A stretch of DNA of 64,000 bases from JBBDJB01 sp040880125 (GTDB lineage: Bacteria; Planctomycetota; Planctomycetia; Pirellulales; JBBDJB01): NCBI GenBank assembly GCA_040880125.1, contig JBBDJB010000018.1, positions 368,093-432,092 of the forward strand, read 5' to 3'. The translations under genes were made by a program, and so were the position numbers. Shown here piece after piece: positions 45,231-55,075 of this stretch; positions within the stretch are counted from its first letter, which is position 1; each line of letters begins with the position of its first letter. The notes under the pieces are model-generated. The model made no database searches. It was not told the DNA's origin and saw nothing but the letters and a program-made list of their open reading frames with translations.

Positions 45231-45914
45231 CTAAAGCCCGTCTGTGTCGAACATGACGTTTTGCCCAGGCGCATCGTAGTGGTGCAAATAGATAGTCCGA
45301 CGCCCCGGCTGGTCCAGTACCCAATCGTCGAGAGGGTGGATGCTCAACGCACGCGAGCGGGACTTGAGAAACAGCATCACATGAGTAGTTGGCCATGAGA
45401 ACCAATCTGCGTCTCGCGGGAAGCTTCGACCCTTGGCTGCAGCCGAGCGCCGAAGTTTGTTGGCCAGTTCTTCGTAGCGCTCTGCATCCTGCTCCTTTCG
45501 CTGAAGCGACACACCCAGATCGACATCGTTCACCATGAGTTGCTCGGTTGTCATGCTTCCGAAAAGGTCCACACGTTCAACCCGCAGCAGGAACACCGGA
45601 TCGAGGCGAATCTTTTCGACTCGCTCGAGAAACCTTTCCAGTATTTTCTCTGCTGAACTCCGCCGTATAGGCTTTGCCGCCGTTGCCAACGCAAGTGCTC
45701 TTCCTTTGAGAGTTGCACTCCACCATTCATGAGTCCGCTCTAAAAAGCCCAGTTGCTCGAGTTCGTTAAGGACGGCCTCCGACTGCCCTGGGGTTGCCCC
45801 CAAACAATGCTCTACGAATTCTGAGCCCATACCGTCGTGTCCCAGTTTGCGCATCAGTTCCCTGACACGGATTGCGGGAAAGCCAGCGATTGTCTGCTCT
45901 GGTTCAATGCGCAT
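45231..45914 (-). CDS. Nucleotidyltransferase-fold protein with winged helix
   Basis: A 227-residue protein. The N-terminal half looks like a winged helix (AVLNELEQLGFLERTHEWWS). The second half has the nucleotidyltransferase signature VDLFGSMTTEQLMVNDVDLGVSL, in which GS and the D-x-D pair form the metal site. This is like the MNT antitoxin family and transcription-coupled nucleotidyltransferases. No HEPN partner lies directly beside it. ATG 45914 was chosen as the start; the upstream TTG at 45944 and GTG at 45926 are alternatives. GC is lower than in the core genes. Confidence 0.7.
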   Translation of the reverse strand: MRIEPEQTIAGFPAIRVRELMRKLGHDGMGSEFVEHCLGATPGQSEAVLNELEQLGFLERTHEWWSATLKGRALALATAAKPIRRSSAEKILERFLERVEKIRLDPVFLLRVERVDLFGSMTTEQLMVNDVDLGVSLQRKEQDAERYEELANKLRRSAAAKGRSFPRDADWFSWPTTHVMLFLKSRSRALSIHPLDDWVLDQPGRRTIYLHHYDAPGQNVMFDTDGL

Positions 45915-46153
45915 CGTCTTCGCCACGCTGTTATCGAGCCTCAATCTACCACTCGCGAAGATCTGGGATCGGGATCAAGTGCGCCTCGTCTGCGATGGGC
46001 ATTTCGTCCCCGAAATAGGATAGCGAAAGACCGAAGAGAAGCATGATCAGCAAACTTTGCATCTGTAGTTCCTGACGTCACTGTTCACCAACGGCGGCGC
46101 TGGCGAGACGACGCCCACATCAAGCGCGATGGCTTGTCCGGCTGCCTGCCCGT

Positions 46154-46651
46154 TTACAAAAGAAAACTAAGCAAAAGTATGCCCGCGGATACGATCTGGC
46201 CCAGACCTAAGAGAATAACCGGGAGCCGCAAAAATATGAACCCGCCCACAACGCTCATCAAGTAAATCGCCGCGGCACATGCCACCACCGAAAACGTTGC
46301 GAAGAACGGCGAAACAAATACACCGAGCAGTAAGGCACTCGGTGAGAATACGAGGATTGTCAATACCGCCCCACGGCAGAGATCAAATGGCAACGCTGCG
46401 AGTAAGCGATTCAAAAACGAGGCTCGGCGGATGTCCTCAATCTGTTCTGCCGAAAAGCCCAGGAAACACTCCTCGACACGGCGGCGAATATAAATGCCGA
46501 CGCACATCCCGGCGGTATCGACGACCAAAATGCCATCCCATTTTCCCGCGACTCGGACATCCAAGTAGTGGTTTCCGTCCCGCGACGGCGACGGGAGCCT
46601 CTGACAGAGACGTTCAGGGAGTGGAAACGGGTAAGTTGTCACGTCAGTCAA
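46154..46651 (-). CDS. Hypothetical membrane protein
   Basis: A 165-residue protein with a soluble N-terminus (VRVAGKWDGILVVDTAGMCV, then QIEDIRRASFLNRLLAALPF) and three strongly hydrophobic helices from about 92 to 165. The Gly-rich last helix ends at the stop. No family recognised. The neighbours do not suggest a role. It lies on the reverse strand, downstream of nothing obvious. Confidence 0.6.
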   Translation of the reverse strand: MTDVTTYPFPLPERLCQRLPSPSRDGNHYLDVRVAGKWDGILVVDTAGMCVGIYIRRRVEECFLGFSAEQIEDIRRASFLNRLLAALPFDLCRGAVLTILVFSPSALLLGVFVSPFFATFSVVACAAAIYLMSVVGGFIFLRLPVILLGLGQIVSAGILLLSFLL

Positions 46652-46838
46652 AGGCCATTGCCGTTAGGATTCGCTCAACTCGTCCTGATCACACGAACCT
46701 ATCAACGTCACCGGGCGTACCCGCTAGAATTACTTCGTCGCAAGGTGGCTGCGATCATCCTCTTCGGGCAAGGCGTAGGGCAGTTTATCGCTCTTGCCGA
46801 TCGCCAAAACATTCCCGAGAATGTGTCTGTTAATCATT

Positions 46839-47197
46839 ATGCCCATCAAAGCAGGCGAGTTTCAATCGACAACGCGCTCGATCAACCGCGCCGCCATCGT
46901 CGTTCGGCCGCAGTCACCCTGGTTCGACTGGGCAGCATTCTCTCGACGATGGGCCGCTTGCCGATCGGACGACTTGTACTCGGTCTATCTCGTCGAAGCC
47001 GATGAAAGCGAATCGCCCGATCAAATCCTGCGGCGGAACTTCGCGGCAATCTTTGAAGAGCAACTGACCAGCTGGCATCTCAACGAGGATGACTGGCCGT
47101 TGCGGCGCACGTTTACACTCTTCCAGCGATGGTTCAGCGCGAGGTGGTCGATCTGGTAATCGACATCGCACAGCGGCCGATCGAGCACGGCGAGTAG
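46839..47197 (+). pseudogene. Frameshifted small protein gene
   Basis: The forward frame reads SINRAAIVVRPQSPWFDWAAF, later LYSVYLVEADESESPDQILR, then FAAIFEEQLTSWHLNEDDWP and TFTLFQRWF before running off family. This is a widespread small protein whose normal end is a hydrophobic helix after WF. A one-base shift at about 47140 restores the end VVDLVIDIAQRPIEHGE and a stop at 47195-47197. The gene is either broken by one base or carries a sequencing error. No function is known for the family. Confidence 0.65.
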
Positions 47198-47501
47198 CAC
47201 GGCCCGTGGCCTCAAACTCATCGCTACAACAGCCACGCTGCGTCTGGTAGACTTATGCGCTCTTCGCCGACGACAGGCTAGCCGGAATCGGATCGGTGAG
47301 GTTGCTGGGGCGGCTGAGTCTCTTGGCGTCGACCGCGACACCTTGAGAAATTTGGGCCACGCCGGCGAAGTCTTATGGCAGCCAAGTAAAGCTGCGTCGT
47401 CTGCTTCGGTGCGGACGAATTTGATCGCTTCCTAGGAATCTGTAGCGCCCCTCGGCGATTCTGGCCTAGCGACATACAGACCTTTCGGGGCAAGTAAAAT
47501 C
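47198..47501. other. Gap before the defence operon
   Basis: About 300 bases with no supported gene. It should contain the promoter for the five-gene operon that starts at 47502. No hairpin or clear repeat was seen. Confidence 0.4.
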
Positions 47502-50500
47502 GTGACGAGCACCTCTAACGGCGAGATCAAACCGGGCGCAATAATCAGCGGGCCGACGCTGCCGGAGCCGGTCGAAGTACTCGCGACGGTTCAGATGGGC
47601 ACGTCGCTCAAAGTGATCGGACGGGGGCGGACTTCCGGCACCACGCACGATACGGTGCTGACGCCGGGCCAGATTGCTCAACTCGTCATCTCAGCCGACC
47701 GCGAGCCCTTCGACGGCGACGCCCGAATGTTCCGCCTCGGCATCGAGGCCCAACGGCTGGGCCTCGCCTACGAATACGACCCGTTCTTTTCGCTGTCGAT
47801 CGCCCGCGTCGATCCCCTGCCCCATCAGCTCGAAGCCGTTTACGGATACTTCACGCGCCTGCCACGCATCCGATTCCTGTTGGCCGACGATCCCGGCGCC
47901 GGCAAAACGATCATGGCTGGACTGCTCTTGAAGGAACTGAAAGCACGTGGGCTCGTCCGGCGCGTGTTGATCGTCACGCCAGCCAACCTGACGTTCCAGT
48001 GGCAGCGTGAAATGGCGGACAAGTTCCGCGAGAAGTTCGAAGTCATCCGGGGCGATGTCCTCCGCGCCAACTACGGTCAGAATCCGTGGCAGGAGCGGGA
48101 CCAGGTCGTGACCTCGGTGTCATGGGTTTCGATCGTCGAGGATGCGCGGGAGAGCCTTTTGCGATCCCGCTGGGATCTCGTGATTGTCGACGAAGCCCAC
48201 AAGATGAGCGCCCGGTCGGATGATCATAAGACCTACGCCTATCGGCTCGGTGAGTCGCTGTCGAAGATGACCGATCACTACCTGCTCATGACCGCGACTC
48301 CGCACAAAGGCGATCCCGAACACTTCCGCCGCTTCCTCGCACTGCTCGACGCCGACGTTTACGGCAGCATCCAGAGCCTCGAACAGGCGATGCGCGATCA
48401 GGAAGCACCGTTCTATCTACGGCGGACAAAGGAGGCCTTGGTCGCCTTCCCCGACCCTGACACGGGTGAGGTTCGCAAGCTGTTCACGAAACGCGAGGTC
48501 CGCAGCGCCGCATTCGATCTCAACGGCCCGGAGCTTGAGTTCTACGATGAGTTGACCCGCTTCGTCGAGGACCAGTCGATTTTGGCCGCGCAAGACGGCT
48601 CCGCCCGCGGCCGCGCGGTCGGATTCACGATGGCCATGCTCCAGCGGCGGATGGCGTCTTCCGTCTACGCCGTGCGGCGCAGTCTGGAGCGAATGCGAAC
48701 CCGCCGAGAGAAGATTCTTGCTGATCCCGAGGCCTACCGACAGGAGCAGATTCAGCGGCGGATCCCCGAGGATTTCGAGGACCTAGATGCCGAGGAGCAG
48801 CAGCAGATCATTGATCAACTGGAAAGCCAGGTTCTTTCGGTTGATCCGACGGTTCTCCGAGAAGAAATCTCTCAGCTGACTAAACTCATCGCCCAAGCCG
48901 GCCCGCTTGAAGCCCGTGACGACCACACCAAGCTGGTCAAGCTGCGGTCGGTACTCACGGAAGAGGGCATCTTCGACGACCCGACGATGAAGCTCCTCAT
49001 CTTCACCGAGCACAAGGACACACTCGATTTCCTGGCCGGCGACGGCAAGGACGGGCGCCCTCTGGGCAAGCTCATCGAGTGGGGGCTGACGGTCACCCAG
49101 ATCCATGGCGGGATGAAGATCGGCGACCGCGATATGCCGGGCACCCGCATCAATGCGGAGCGGGAGTTCAAGGAGAGCTGCCAGGTGCTCGTCGCGACGG
49201 AAGCCGCCGGCGAGGGCATCAACCTGCAGTTCTGCTGGCTGATGATCAATTTCGACATCCCCTGGAATCCGGTCCGGCTGGAGCAGCGCGTCGGTCGCAT
49301 CCATCGCTACGGCCAGGAGAAGGACTGCCTGGTATTCAACTTCGTGGCCCAGAACACGCGAGAGGGCCGCGTACTGCGTAAGCTCCTCGATCGGCTAGCC
49401 GAGATCCGCAACGATCTCGGCTCCGACCAGGTGTTCGACGTCGTGGGCGAAGTATTCCCGGCCAACCAGCTTGAGCGGCTCTTGCGAGAGATGTACGCCC
49501 GGCAGACGGACGTCCACAAGATCGAAGACCGCATCGTCCGCGATGTCAGCCCCGAACGCTTTCGCGCAATCACCGAATCGGCACTGGAGGGCTTAGCGAA
49601 GAAGGAGCTCAACCTCTCGGCCATGATCGGCAAGAGCGCCGAAGCGAAAGAGCGGCGACTCGTCCCGGAGGTCATCGAGCAGTTCTTCGTCGAAGCGGCC
49701 CCCGAATGCGGCCTGCGCGCGAAGGCGGTTGCCAAGGACAGCCACGTCTACCGCATCGGCAAAGTTGCCCGAAACCTGTTGCCGATCGGCGACGCCCAGG
49801 AGGATCGCTTCGGCCGTCTCGGTCGGGAGTACAAGCAGATCGTTTTCGATAAGGCGTTTTTGCGCGACGATCCCACGCTCGAATGGGTCACGCCGGGTCA
49901 TCCGCTGTTCGAGAGTGTCCGTAGCGACATCGTCCGCCGGACACGCGACCACTTGGAGAAAGGCGCCGTTTTCTTCGACCTACATCGCAGCGAGCCGGCG
50001 CTGCTTGATTTGTTTGCCGCGTCGATCAAGGACGGTCGCGGACGTACCCTGCACCGGCGGTTGTTCGCCGTCGAGACAGCCTTCTCGGGCGAAATGAAGC
50101 TGCATGAGCCGACCGTCCTGCTCGATATCGCTCCCGCGCCGGCCGGCACTCCGGGCCCTCATGCCGGCGTGAGCCTGCCGGATCGCCAGTGCGTTGAGCA
50201 ATTCCTTTACGAGCGGGCGCTGCAGCCTTGGGGCGAGCGCGTATCCGCCGAGCGGCTGGACGAAGTCCAGCGCGTCCGGCGGCACGTCGAGATCAGCCTG
50301 AATTCGCTCATCGACCGTGGCCAGCACCAATGCGCGGAGTTCCTGAACCGCAAGGTGGAAGGCCAGACCGTACAGGGCTTGGACGGGCTAATCGCCCAGG
50401 CGGAGCAGCATCTCGACGAACTTAACAACCGTCTGGAATCCCGGCGACGCGAGCTGGAACTGGAACGGCACTCCGCGGTCTCTGATATCGCGCATCTCGG

Positions 50501-50945
50501 CCGCGCCTGGGTTGTGCCCCACCCCGAGCGCACAAGCCCGCAGCTCGCTCCGATGGTTCGCGATGATGAAATCGAGCGGCTCGCAGTCGAGATCGCCCGC
50601 CGGCATGAGGAAGAGCGCGGCTGGGTCGTCGAGAGTGTCGAGGATGAGAACCGCGGCTTCGACCTCATCTCCCGGCGGCCGCACGCCGAAGACCCGAAGA
50701 CGTTCATCGAGGTCCGGTTTATCGAAGTCAAGGGCCGTGCCGGCGTCGGCATCATCGCCCTCAGCGAGAACGAGTACCGCACCGCCGAGCGGATGAAGAA
50801 CGACTACTGGCTGTACGCGGTTTTCAACTGCGCTGGGACGCCGGAACTGCACACCGTCCAGGATCCGGCTCGCCTCGGCTGGCAGCCGGTGATGGCAGTG
50901 GAACACTATCGTGCATCCCCGGAGGAGATTCGTGGAGCGAATTGA
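47502..50945 (+). CDS. SNF2-type helicase with DUF3883 domain
   Basis: An 1147-residue Swi2/Snf2 DNA translocase. Walker A is DPGAGKT (130-136), the DEAH box is VDEAHKM (about 229), and the second motor lobe has VATEAAGEGINLQF and LEQRVGRIHRYGQ. Residues about 1035-1125 form a DUF3883 domain, a nuclease-like fold seen at helicase C-termini (RGFDLISRRP, FIEVKGRAG, IALSENEYRTA). It resembles the DISARM helicase DrmD in the motor part. It heads an operon; the next gene starts two bases after its stop. ATP-driven movement on DNA to find or open foreign DNA is the likely role. Confidence 0.9.
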   Translation: MTSTSNGEIKPGAIISGPTLPEPVEVLATVQMGTSLKVIGRGRTSGTTHDTVLTPGQIAQLVISADREPFDGDARMFRLGIEAQRLGLAYEYDPFFSLSIARVDPLPHQLEAVYGYFTRLPRIRFLLADDPGAGKTIMAGLLLKELKARGLVRRVLIVTPANLTFQWQREMADKFREKFEVIRGDVLRANYGQNPWQERDQVVTSVSWVSIVEDARESLLRSRWDLVIVDEAHKMSARSDDHKTYAYRLGESLSKMTDHYLLMTATPHKGDPEHFRRFLALLDADVYGSIQSLEQAMRDQEAPFYLRRTKEALVAFPDPDTGEVRKLFTKREVRSAAFDLNGPELEFYDELTRFVEDQSILAAQDGSARGRAVGFTMAMLQRRMASSVYAVRRSLERMRTRREKILADPEAYRQEQIQRRIPEDFEDLDAEEQQQIIDQLESQVLSVDPTVLREEISQLTKLIAQAGPLEARDDHTKLVKLRSVLTEEGIFDDPTMKLLIFTEHKDTLDFLAGDGKDGRPLGKLIEWGLTVTQIHGGMKIGDRDMPGTRINAEREFKESCQVLVATEAAGEGINLQFCWLMINFDIPWNPVRLEQRVGRIHRYGQEKDCLVFNFVAQNTREGRVLRKLLDRLAEIRNDLGSDQVFDVVGEVFPANQLERLLREMYARQTDVHKIEDRIVRDVSPERFRAITESALEGLAKKELNLSAMIGKSAEAKERRLVPEVIEQFFVEAAPECGLRAKAVAKDSHVYRIGKVARNLLPIGDAQEDRFGRLGREYKQIVFDKAFLRDDPTLEWVTPGHPLFESVRSDIVRRTRDHLEKGAVFFDLHRSEPALLDLFAASIKDGRGRTLHRRLFAVETAFSGEMKLHEPTVLLDIAPAPAGTPGPHAGVSLPDRQCVEQFLYERALQPWGERVSAERLDEVQRVRRHVEISLNSLIDRGQHQCAEFLNRKVEGQTVQGLDGLIAQAEQHLDELNNRLESRRRELELERHSAVSDIAHLGRAWVVPHPERTSPQLAPMVRDDEIERLAVEIARRHEEERGWVVESVEDENRGFDLISRRPHAEDPKTFIEVRFIEVKGRAGVGIIALSENEYRTAERMKNDYWLYAVFNCAGTPELHTVQDPARLGWQPVMAVEHYRASPEEIRGAN

Positions 50946-50947
50946 GC

Positions 50948-51871
50948 ATGCCGCACTTCCAAGACAACATCCTGACTGCATTGAAGGAGACGGTGGTCAA
51001 CGTCTTTTGGACGAAGAAGGACGTGCGAGCCCTGTTCCGTCGTTGCGATGTCCCGGAGCCACTGGTGCATCAGCAGGACTGGAGCGCCTACAAATATCAT
51101 ATCGTGTCCCCAGTTCTTGATGTATTGAATGAAACTGGCCACGGTCTCGGACCGATGCGACGCATATTGCAAGAGTGTCTCGCGTACAACGACGGCGAGC
51201 ATCTGCTCTGGATGAGCGACGGCGCAAAGAGGAAAAGAGAGGCGGAGCGATGCCTCGAACATCTGCGATTGCTCGTGAAGGACCATGATGCCGCTCTTCG
51301 AACGGCGGAAGAGGAACGGCTGGCTCGGCTAAGAAACCTTGAGGAGCAAAAGCGGGGAGCAGCATTTCGCAAAAGGCTTGATGCGATCCAGAATAGGTTT
51401 TACGCCTATTGCGCTGACGATGATGCGCAGAGCAGAGGTTATGGGCTGGAAGACATTCTTTACGATCTTTTCAGCTTGTTTGAACTGACACTCCGTGGGG
51501 CATTTCGCCGAACGGGAGAGCAAATCGACGGTGCTTTCACCCATCGGAATGAGCACTTCCTTTTGGAAGCGAAGTGGCAGAAGCAGCCCTGCAATCTGAA
51601 TGATCTCCGGGATCTCGACGGGGCGGTCGGCAGCAGTCTCGATAACACTCTCGGGCTCTTCCTCTCCATTAACGGATTTAGTGACGAAGGATTGCGAGGC
51701 TATTTGCAAGGACATCGGCCTCGGTTGATTTGCATGGATGCATCACACCTGATTCATGTGCTTGAAGATCGAATGGACCTGGCAGATCTCCTTGACCGAT
51801 TGAAAGATGCGGCGGTGCATAGGCGGAGGGTGTTTGTTTCAATGGCCGAGATTCTGTCAGGGAATTCGTAG
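50948..51871 (+). CDS. PD-(D/E)xK nuclease-like protein
   Basis: A 307-residue protein. Residues 1-140 are helical, with a coiled coil around AEEERLARLRNLEEQKRGA. Residues about 155-260 match a restriction-endonuclease fold: YGLEDILYDLFSLFELTLRG (Glu), TGEQIDGAF (Asp) and HFLLEAKW (ExK), with the usual spacing. The motif is complete, so it is probably active. It starts two bases after the helicase stop and ends six bases before the methyltransferase, so it belongs to the operon. It would be the cutting subunit, or an auxiliary nuclease. Confidence 0.75.
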   Translation: MPHFQDNILTALKETVVNVFWTKKDVRALFRRCDVPEPLVHQQDWSAYKYHIVSPVLDVLNETGHGLGPMRRILQECLAYNDGEHLLWMSDGAKRKREAERCLEHLRLLVKDHDAALRTAEEERLARLRNLEEQKRGAAFRKRLDAIQNRFYAYCADDDAQSRGYGLEDILYDLFSLFELTLRGAFRRTGEQIDGAFTHRNEHFLLEAKWQKQPCNLNDLRDLDGAVGSSLDNTLGLFLSINGFSDEGLRGYLQGHRPRLICMDASHLIHVLEDRMDLADLLDRLKDAAVHRRRVFVSMAEILSGNS

Positions 51872-51877
51872 TCAACC

Positions 51878-54800
51878 ATGAGTACATCTTATCCGAAGCG
51901 TCTAATCGAAGTCGATCTGCCTATCGCCCGGATTTCGGCGCATGCGCGGCGGGAGAAGTCGATTCGGCACGGGCATATCTCGACGCTGCACATCTGGTGG
52001 GCGCGGCGGCCGTTGGCGGCGTGCCGGGCGGTGATCTGCGCTTCGCTGTGGCCCGACCCGGCTGATCCACTGTGCCCGCAGTCGTTTCGCGACGCGGCGG
52101 CCGAGCAGTTGACGGTGTTCGCCAAGCGAGTCGTTACCGAGAAGATCGGGGCCGAGAGTGATCAGCTTCAGAAGACGGCTTCGCCTGAGAGTCTTGCTCG
52201 TTGTGAGTCCTTCGTGAAGTCGGGCATCGAGCTGGACCCGAAGGACGCCGACCATCAAAACATCCTGCGGTTTGCGCTGCTCGATTTCATCGCGGATTTT
52301 GCCAACTGGGACAATAGCACGGTTCCGGCGTATCTGGAGACGAGCCGGGCACTGACGCAGGCGGCGCACGAGGCACTCGGCGGCGCTCCGGGAACTCGCC
52401 CGCTGGTCGTTGATCCGTTTGCGGGCGGTGGTTCCATTCCGCTGGAAGCCCTGCGGGTTGGCGCCGATGCCTTCGCCAGCGACCTGAATCCGATCCCCGT
52501 TCTGCTCAACAAAGTCGTGCTGGAATACATCCCCGAGTACGGACAGAAGCTGGCGGATGAAGTCCGCAAATGGGGCCAGTGGATCAAGGAAGAGGCCGAG
52601 AAGGAATTGGCCGAGTTCTATCCCAAAGACCCCGACGGCAGCACTCCGATTGCTTATCTGTGGGCGCGGACGATTCTTTCGGAAGCACCGGGGCAAGGAG
52701 ACGTCCCCGTCGAAGTGCCGCTTATGCGTTCGCTCTGGCTGGCGAAGAAAACCTCGCGGCGGCGGGCGCTGCGCTGGGTGCGGAATGACAAGGGGCAAGT
52801 CCAGACCGAAACCGTCGAAGTCGCCTACGTTGAAGACGCTCAGCCCGTCGTCAAGTGTGTCCGCCGTCCGCTCCTGGAAATCTTCGAACCGGCCCGGGAG
52901 TCGGACGTCGAGGGCGGCACGGTCGCCCGCGGCAGCGCGACCTGCCCGGTGACGGGATACACGACAAAAGTTGATTCCGTCCGTGCGCAGCTCAAACTCC
53001 GACGAGGCGGTGCCGCCGATGCCCGGCTCTTCGCAGTCGTTACCACCCGCGACCACGAGCAGGGCCGCTTCTATCGTCTGCCCACCCTGGCCGACCAAAA
53101 GGCGTTCACCGCCGCCGCGACGGAACTGGAGCGGCGGGAGAAGCAGGATGGAACGTCGCGGGCGCGGAAGGGACGGCGGGAGAGTGAAGGAATCGAGGCG
53201 AGTCAGGGAAGCCGCCGAAGTCTGGTCCCGGACGAGCCGCTCGACATGCGAGGCATCCGCCACACGTGGGCCATGATCTATGGTCTGGAGCGTTGGGGCG
53301 ATCTGTTTTCGCCCCGTCAGGCGCTGGCGCTGACGACACTCGCTCGTCTTGTCCGCGAAGTGGGGAAGCAACTATCGTCGACGGATAACGGCGGACTGGC
53401 GCAAGCGGTGCAGGTTATTCTTGCTATGCAAGTTGGGAAGCAAGCAGACCTTAGTAACACTCTATGTCGATGGGAACCAGTCGCGCAATGTCCGCGTCAG
53501 CTTTTCGCTCGCCAAGCTGTCGGAATGTGCTGGGACTTCAGCGAAGGTGTCCCAATCGGCGAAGCAAGCGGAGGGTTCGGCATACATATCGAGCGGTCGT
53601 CGCAGCTTTTGAGTTCCATTGGTGACGATCCTTGGTCGCCCGGTCACATCGAGCAAGCCTCCGCGACGCATCACCCGCTTCCCGACGACTCTGCGGCGGC
53701 GTTCGTCACCGATCCGCCTTACTATGACGCCGTCCCCTACGCTTACCTCTCCGACTTCTTCTACGTCTGGATGCGCCGCACGCTGGCCGACGTTCACCCC
53801 GCGCTCTTCCGTGAGGGGGGCGTTCCCAAGGATGCCGAGATTGTCGTCGATCGGCCGCACCAGCTCAGCCAGAGCAACAAGGACATTGCCTTTTACGAGC
53901 GCGAATTGACGAAGGCGTTTGCCGAGGGCCGCCGCATAACCCAGACCGACGGCGTGGGCGCAATCGTCTTTGCCAGCAAAACCACTGCGTCCTGGGAGGC
54001 GATTCTCAAGGCGGTGGTCGATGCCGGCTGGGTCATCACTGGATCGTGGCCCATCGATACCGAGATGGAAACGCGAGTCTCCGCACAGGGACAATCGCGG
54101 TTGGCGTCATCGGTCCACCTCGTTACCCGACCGCGCCAGAACCCCGATGGCACACTTCGCGAAGAAATCGGCGAATGGCGTGACGTCCTCTCGGAGCTTC
54201 CTAAACGCATCCACGAGTGGATGCCCCGTCTCGCGTCCGAGGGTGTCGTCGGGGCGGATGCGATCTTTGCCTGTCTGGGGCCGGCTCTGGAAATCTTCAG
54301 TCGCTACAGTCGCGTGGAGAAGGCGAGCGGCGAAGCAGTTCCGTTGCGGGAGTATCTGGAGCACGTTTGGGGGGCAGTCTCGACCGAAGCACTTTCGTTG
54401 ATCTTCCACGACGCCGACGCCGCAGGGCTGGAACCCGACGCGCGGATGACGGCAATGTGGCTCTGGACGCTCGGTGCGGGAACGGGCAAGACCGCCGGCA
54501 ACGGCAAACCCAAGCCGGTGATCGCCGGATTTGGCTCCGACAACGAAGCTGACGACGCACCAGCAGGTAAAACTGTCGAAAGCACCGGCTACACGCTGGA
54601 GTTCGATGCCGCACGCAAGATTGCCCAGGGCCTGGGCATCAACCTGGAAAAGAGCGAGTGGATCGTGGAGGTCAAAGGGGACAAGGCCCGACTGCTATCC
54701 GTAAGCGAGCGGACCCGCTATCTGTTCGGCAAAGACGGTGAATCGGCCGTCAGCTCACGCGGCCGCAAGAAGAAAAAGCCGCAACAACAGTCGCTGTTTC

Positions 54801-55075
54801 AGGAAGTGGACGCACTCGACGCGGACGACTCCGCCGGCCTCGGACTGAAAGCGTCACCCGGTGAAACGGTCCTCGACCGCGTCCATCAGTCGATGATCCT
54901 GTTCGCCGCCGGGCGAGGTGAGGCTCTGCGACGGTTCTTGGTGGACGACGGAGCCGGCAACGACGGCCGCTTCTGGAAGCTCGCCCAGTCGCTCTCGGCC
55001 CTCTATCCGAAGGAGACGGACGAAAAGCGCTGGGTCGATGGCGTGCTGGCCCGCAAGAAGGGACTTGGATTGTAA
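51878..55075 (+). CDS. DUF1156 DNA methyltransferase
   Basis: A 1065-residue DNA methylase. The N-terminal DUF1156 block (IWWARRPLAACRAVICASLW) is followed by the AdoMet motif DPFAGGGSIPLEAL (179-192), and the catalytic motif DPPYYDAV (about 612-619) lies far downstream, the order seen in the alpha class. The long insert between them would hold target recognition. A second AdoMet-related block lies near the C-terminus (GLGINLEKSEW). The Lys-rich patch RGRKKKKPQQQ precedes the last segment. In its family it should modify host DNA for self/non-self marking. The start follows the nuclease by six bases. Confidence 0.9.
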   Translation: MSTSYPKRLIEVDLPIARISAHARREKSIRHGHISTLHIWWARRPLAACRAVICASLWPDPADPLCPQSFRDAAAEQLTVFAKRVVTEKIGAESDQLQKTASPESLARCESFVKSGIELDPKDADHQNILRFALLDFIADFANWDNSTVPAYLETSRALTQAAHEALGGAPGTRPLVVDPFAGGGSIPLEALRVGADAFASDLNPIPVLLNKVVLEYIPEYGQKLADEVRKWGQWIKEEAEKELAEFYPKDPDGSTPIAYLWARTILSEAPGQGDVPVEVPLMRSLWLAKKTSRRRALRWVRNDKGQVQTETVEVAYVEDAQPVVKCVRRPLLEIFEPARESDVEGGTVARGSATCPVTGYTTKVDSVRAQLKLRRGGAADARLFAVVTTRDHEQGRFYRLPTLADQKAFTAAATELERREKQDGTSRARKGRRESEGIEASQGSRRSLVPDEPLDMRGIRHTWAMIYGLERWGDLFSPRQALALTTLARLVREVGKQLSSTDNGGLAQAVQVILAMQVGKQADLSNTLCRWEPVAQCPRQLFARQAVGMCWDFSEGVPIGEASGGFGIHIERSSQLLSSIGDDPWSPGHIEQASATHHPLPDDSAAAFVTDPPYYDAVPYAYLSDFFYVWMRRTLADVHPALFREGGVPKDAEIVVDRPHQLSQSNKDIAFYERELTKAFAEGRRITQTDGVGAIVFASKTTASWEAILKAVVDAGWVITGSWPIDTEMETRVSAQGQSRLASSVHLVTRPRQNPDGTLREEIGEWRDVLSELPKRIHEWMPRLASEGVVGADAIFACLGPALEIFSRYSRVEKASGEAVPLREYLEHVWGAVSTEALSLIFHDADAAGLEPDARMTAMWLWTLGAGTGKTAGNGKPKPVIAGFGSDNEADDAPAGKTVESTGYTLEFDAARKIAQGLGINLEKSEWIVEVKGDKARLLSVSERTRYLFGKDGESAVSSRGRKKKKPQQQSLFQEVDALDADDSAGLGLKASPGETVLDRVHQSMILFAAGRGEALRRFLVDDGAGNDGRFWKLAQSLSALYPKETDEKRWVDGVLARKKGLGL

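Noticed and set aside
47502..50945. Calling the operon a canonical DISARM or BREX system
   Set aside because: No drmA/drmB/drmC or brxL/pglZ-type genes are present in the window; only single components are related.
51902..53371. Reverse-strand open frame of about 489 codons
   Set aside because: Antisense of the DUF1156 methyltransferase, whose motifs are unambiguous.
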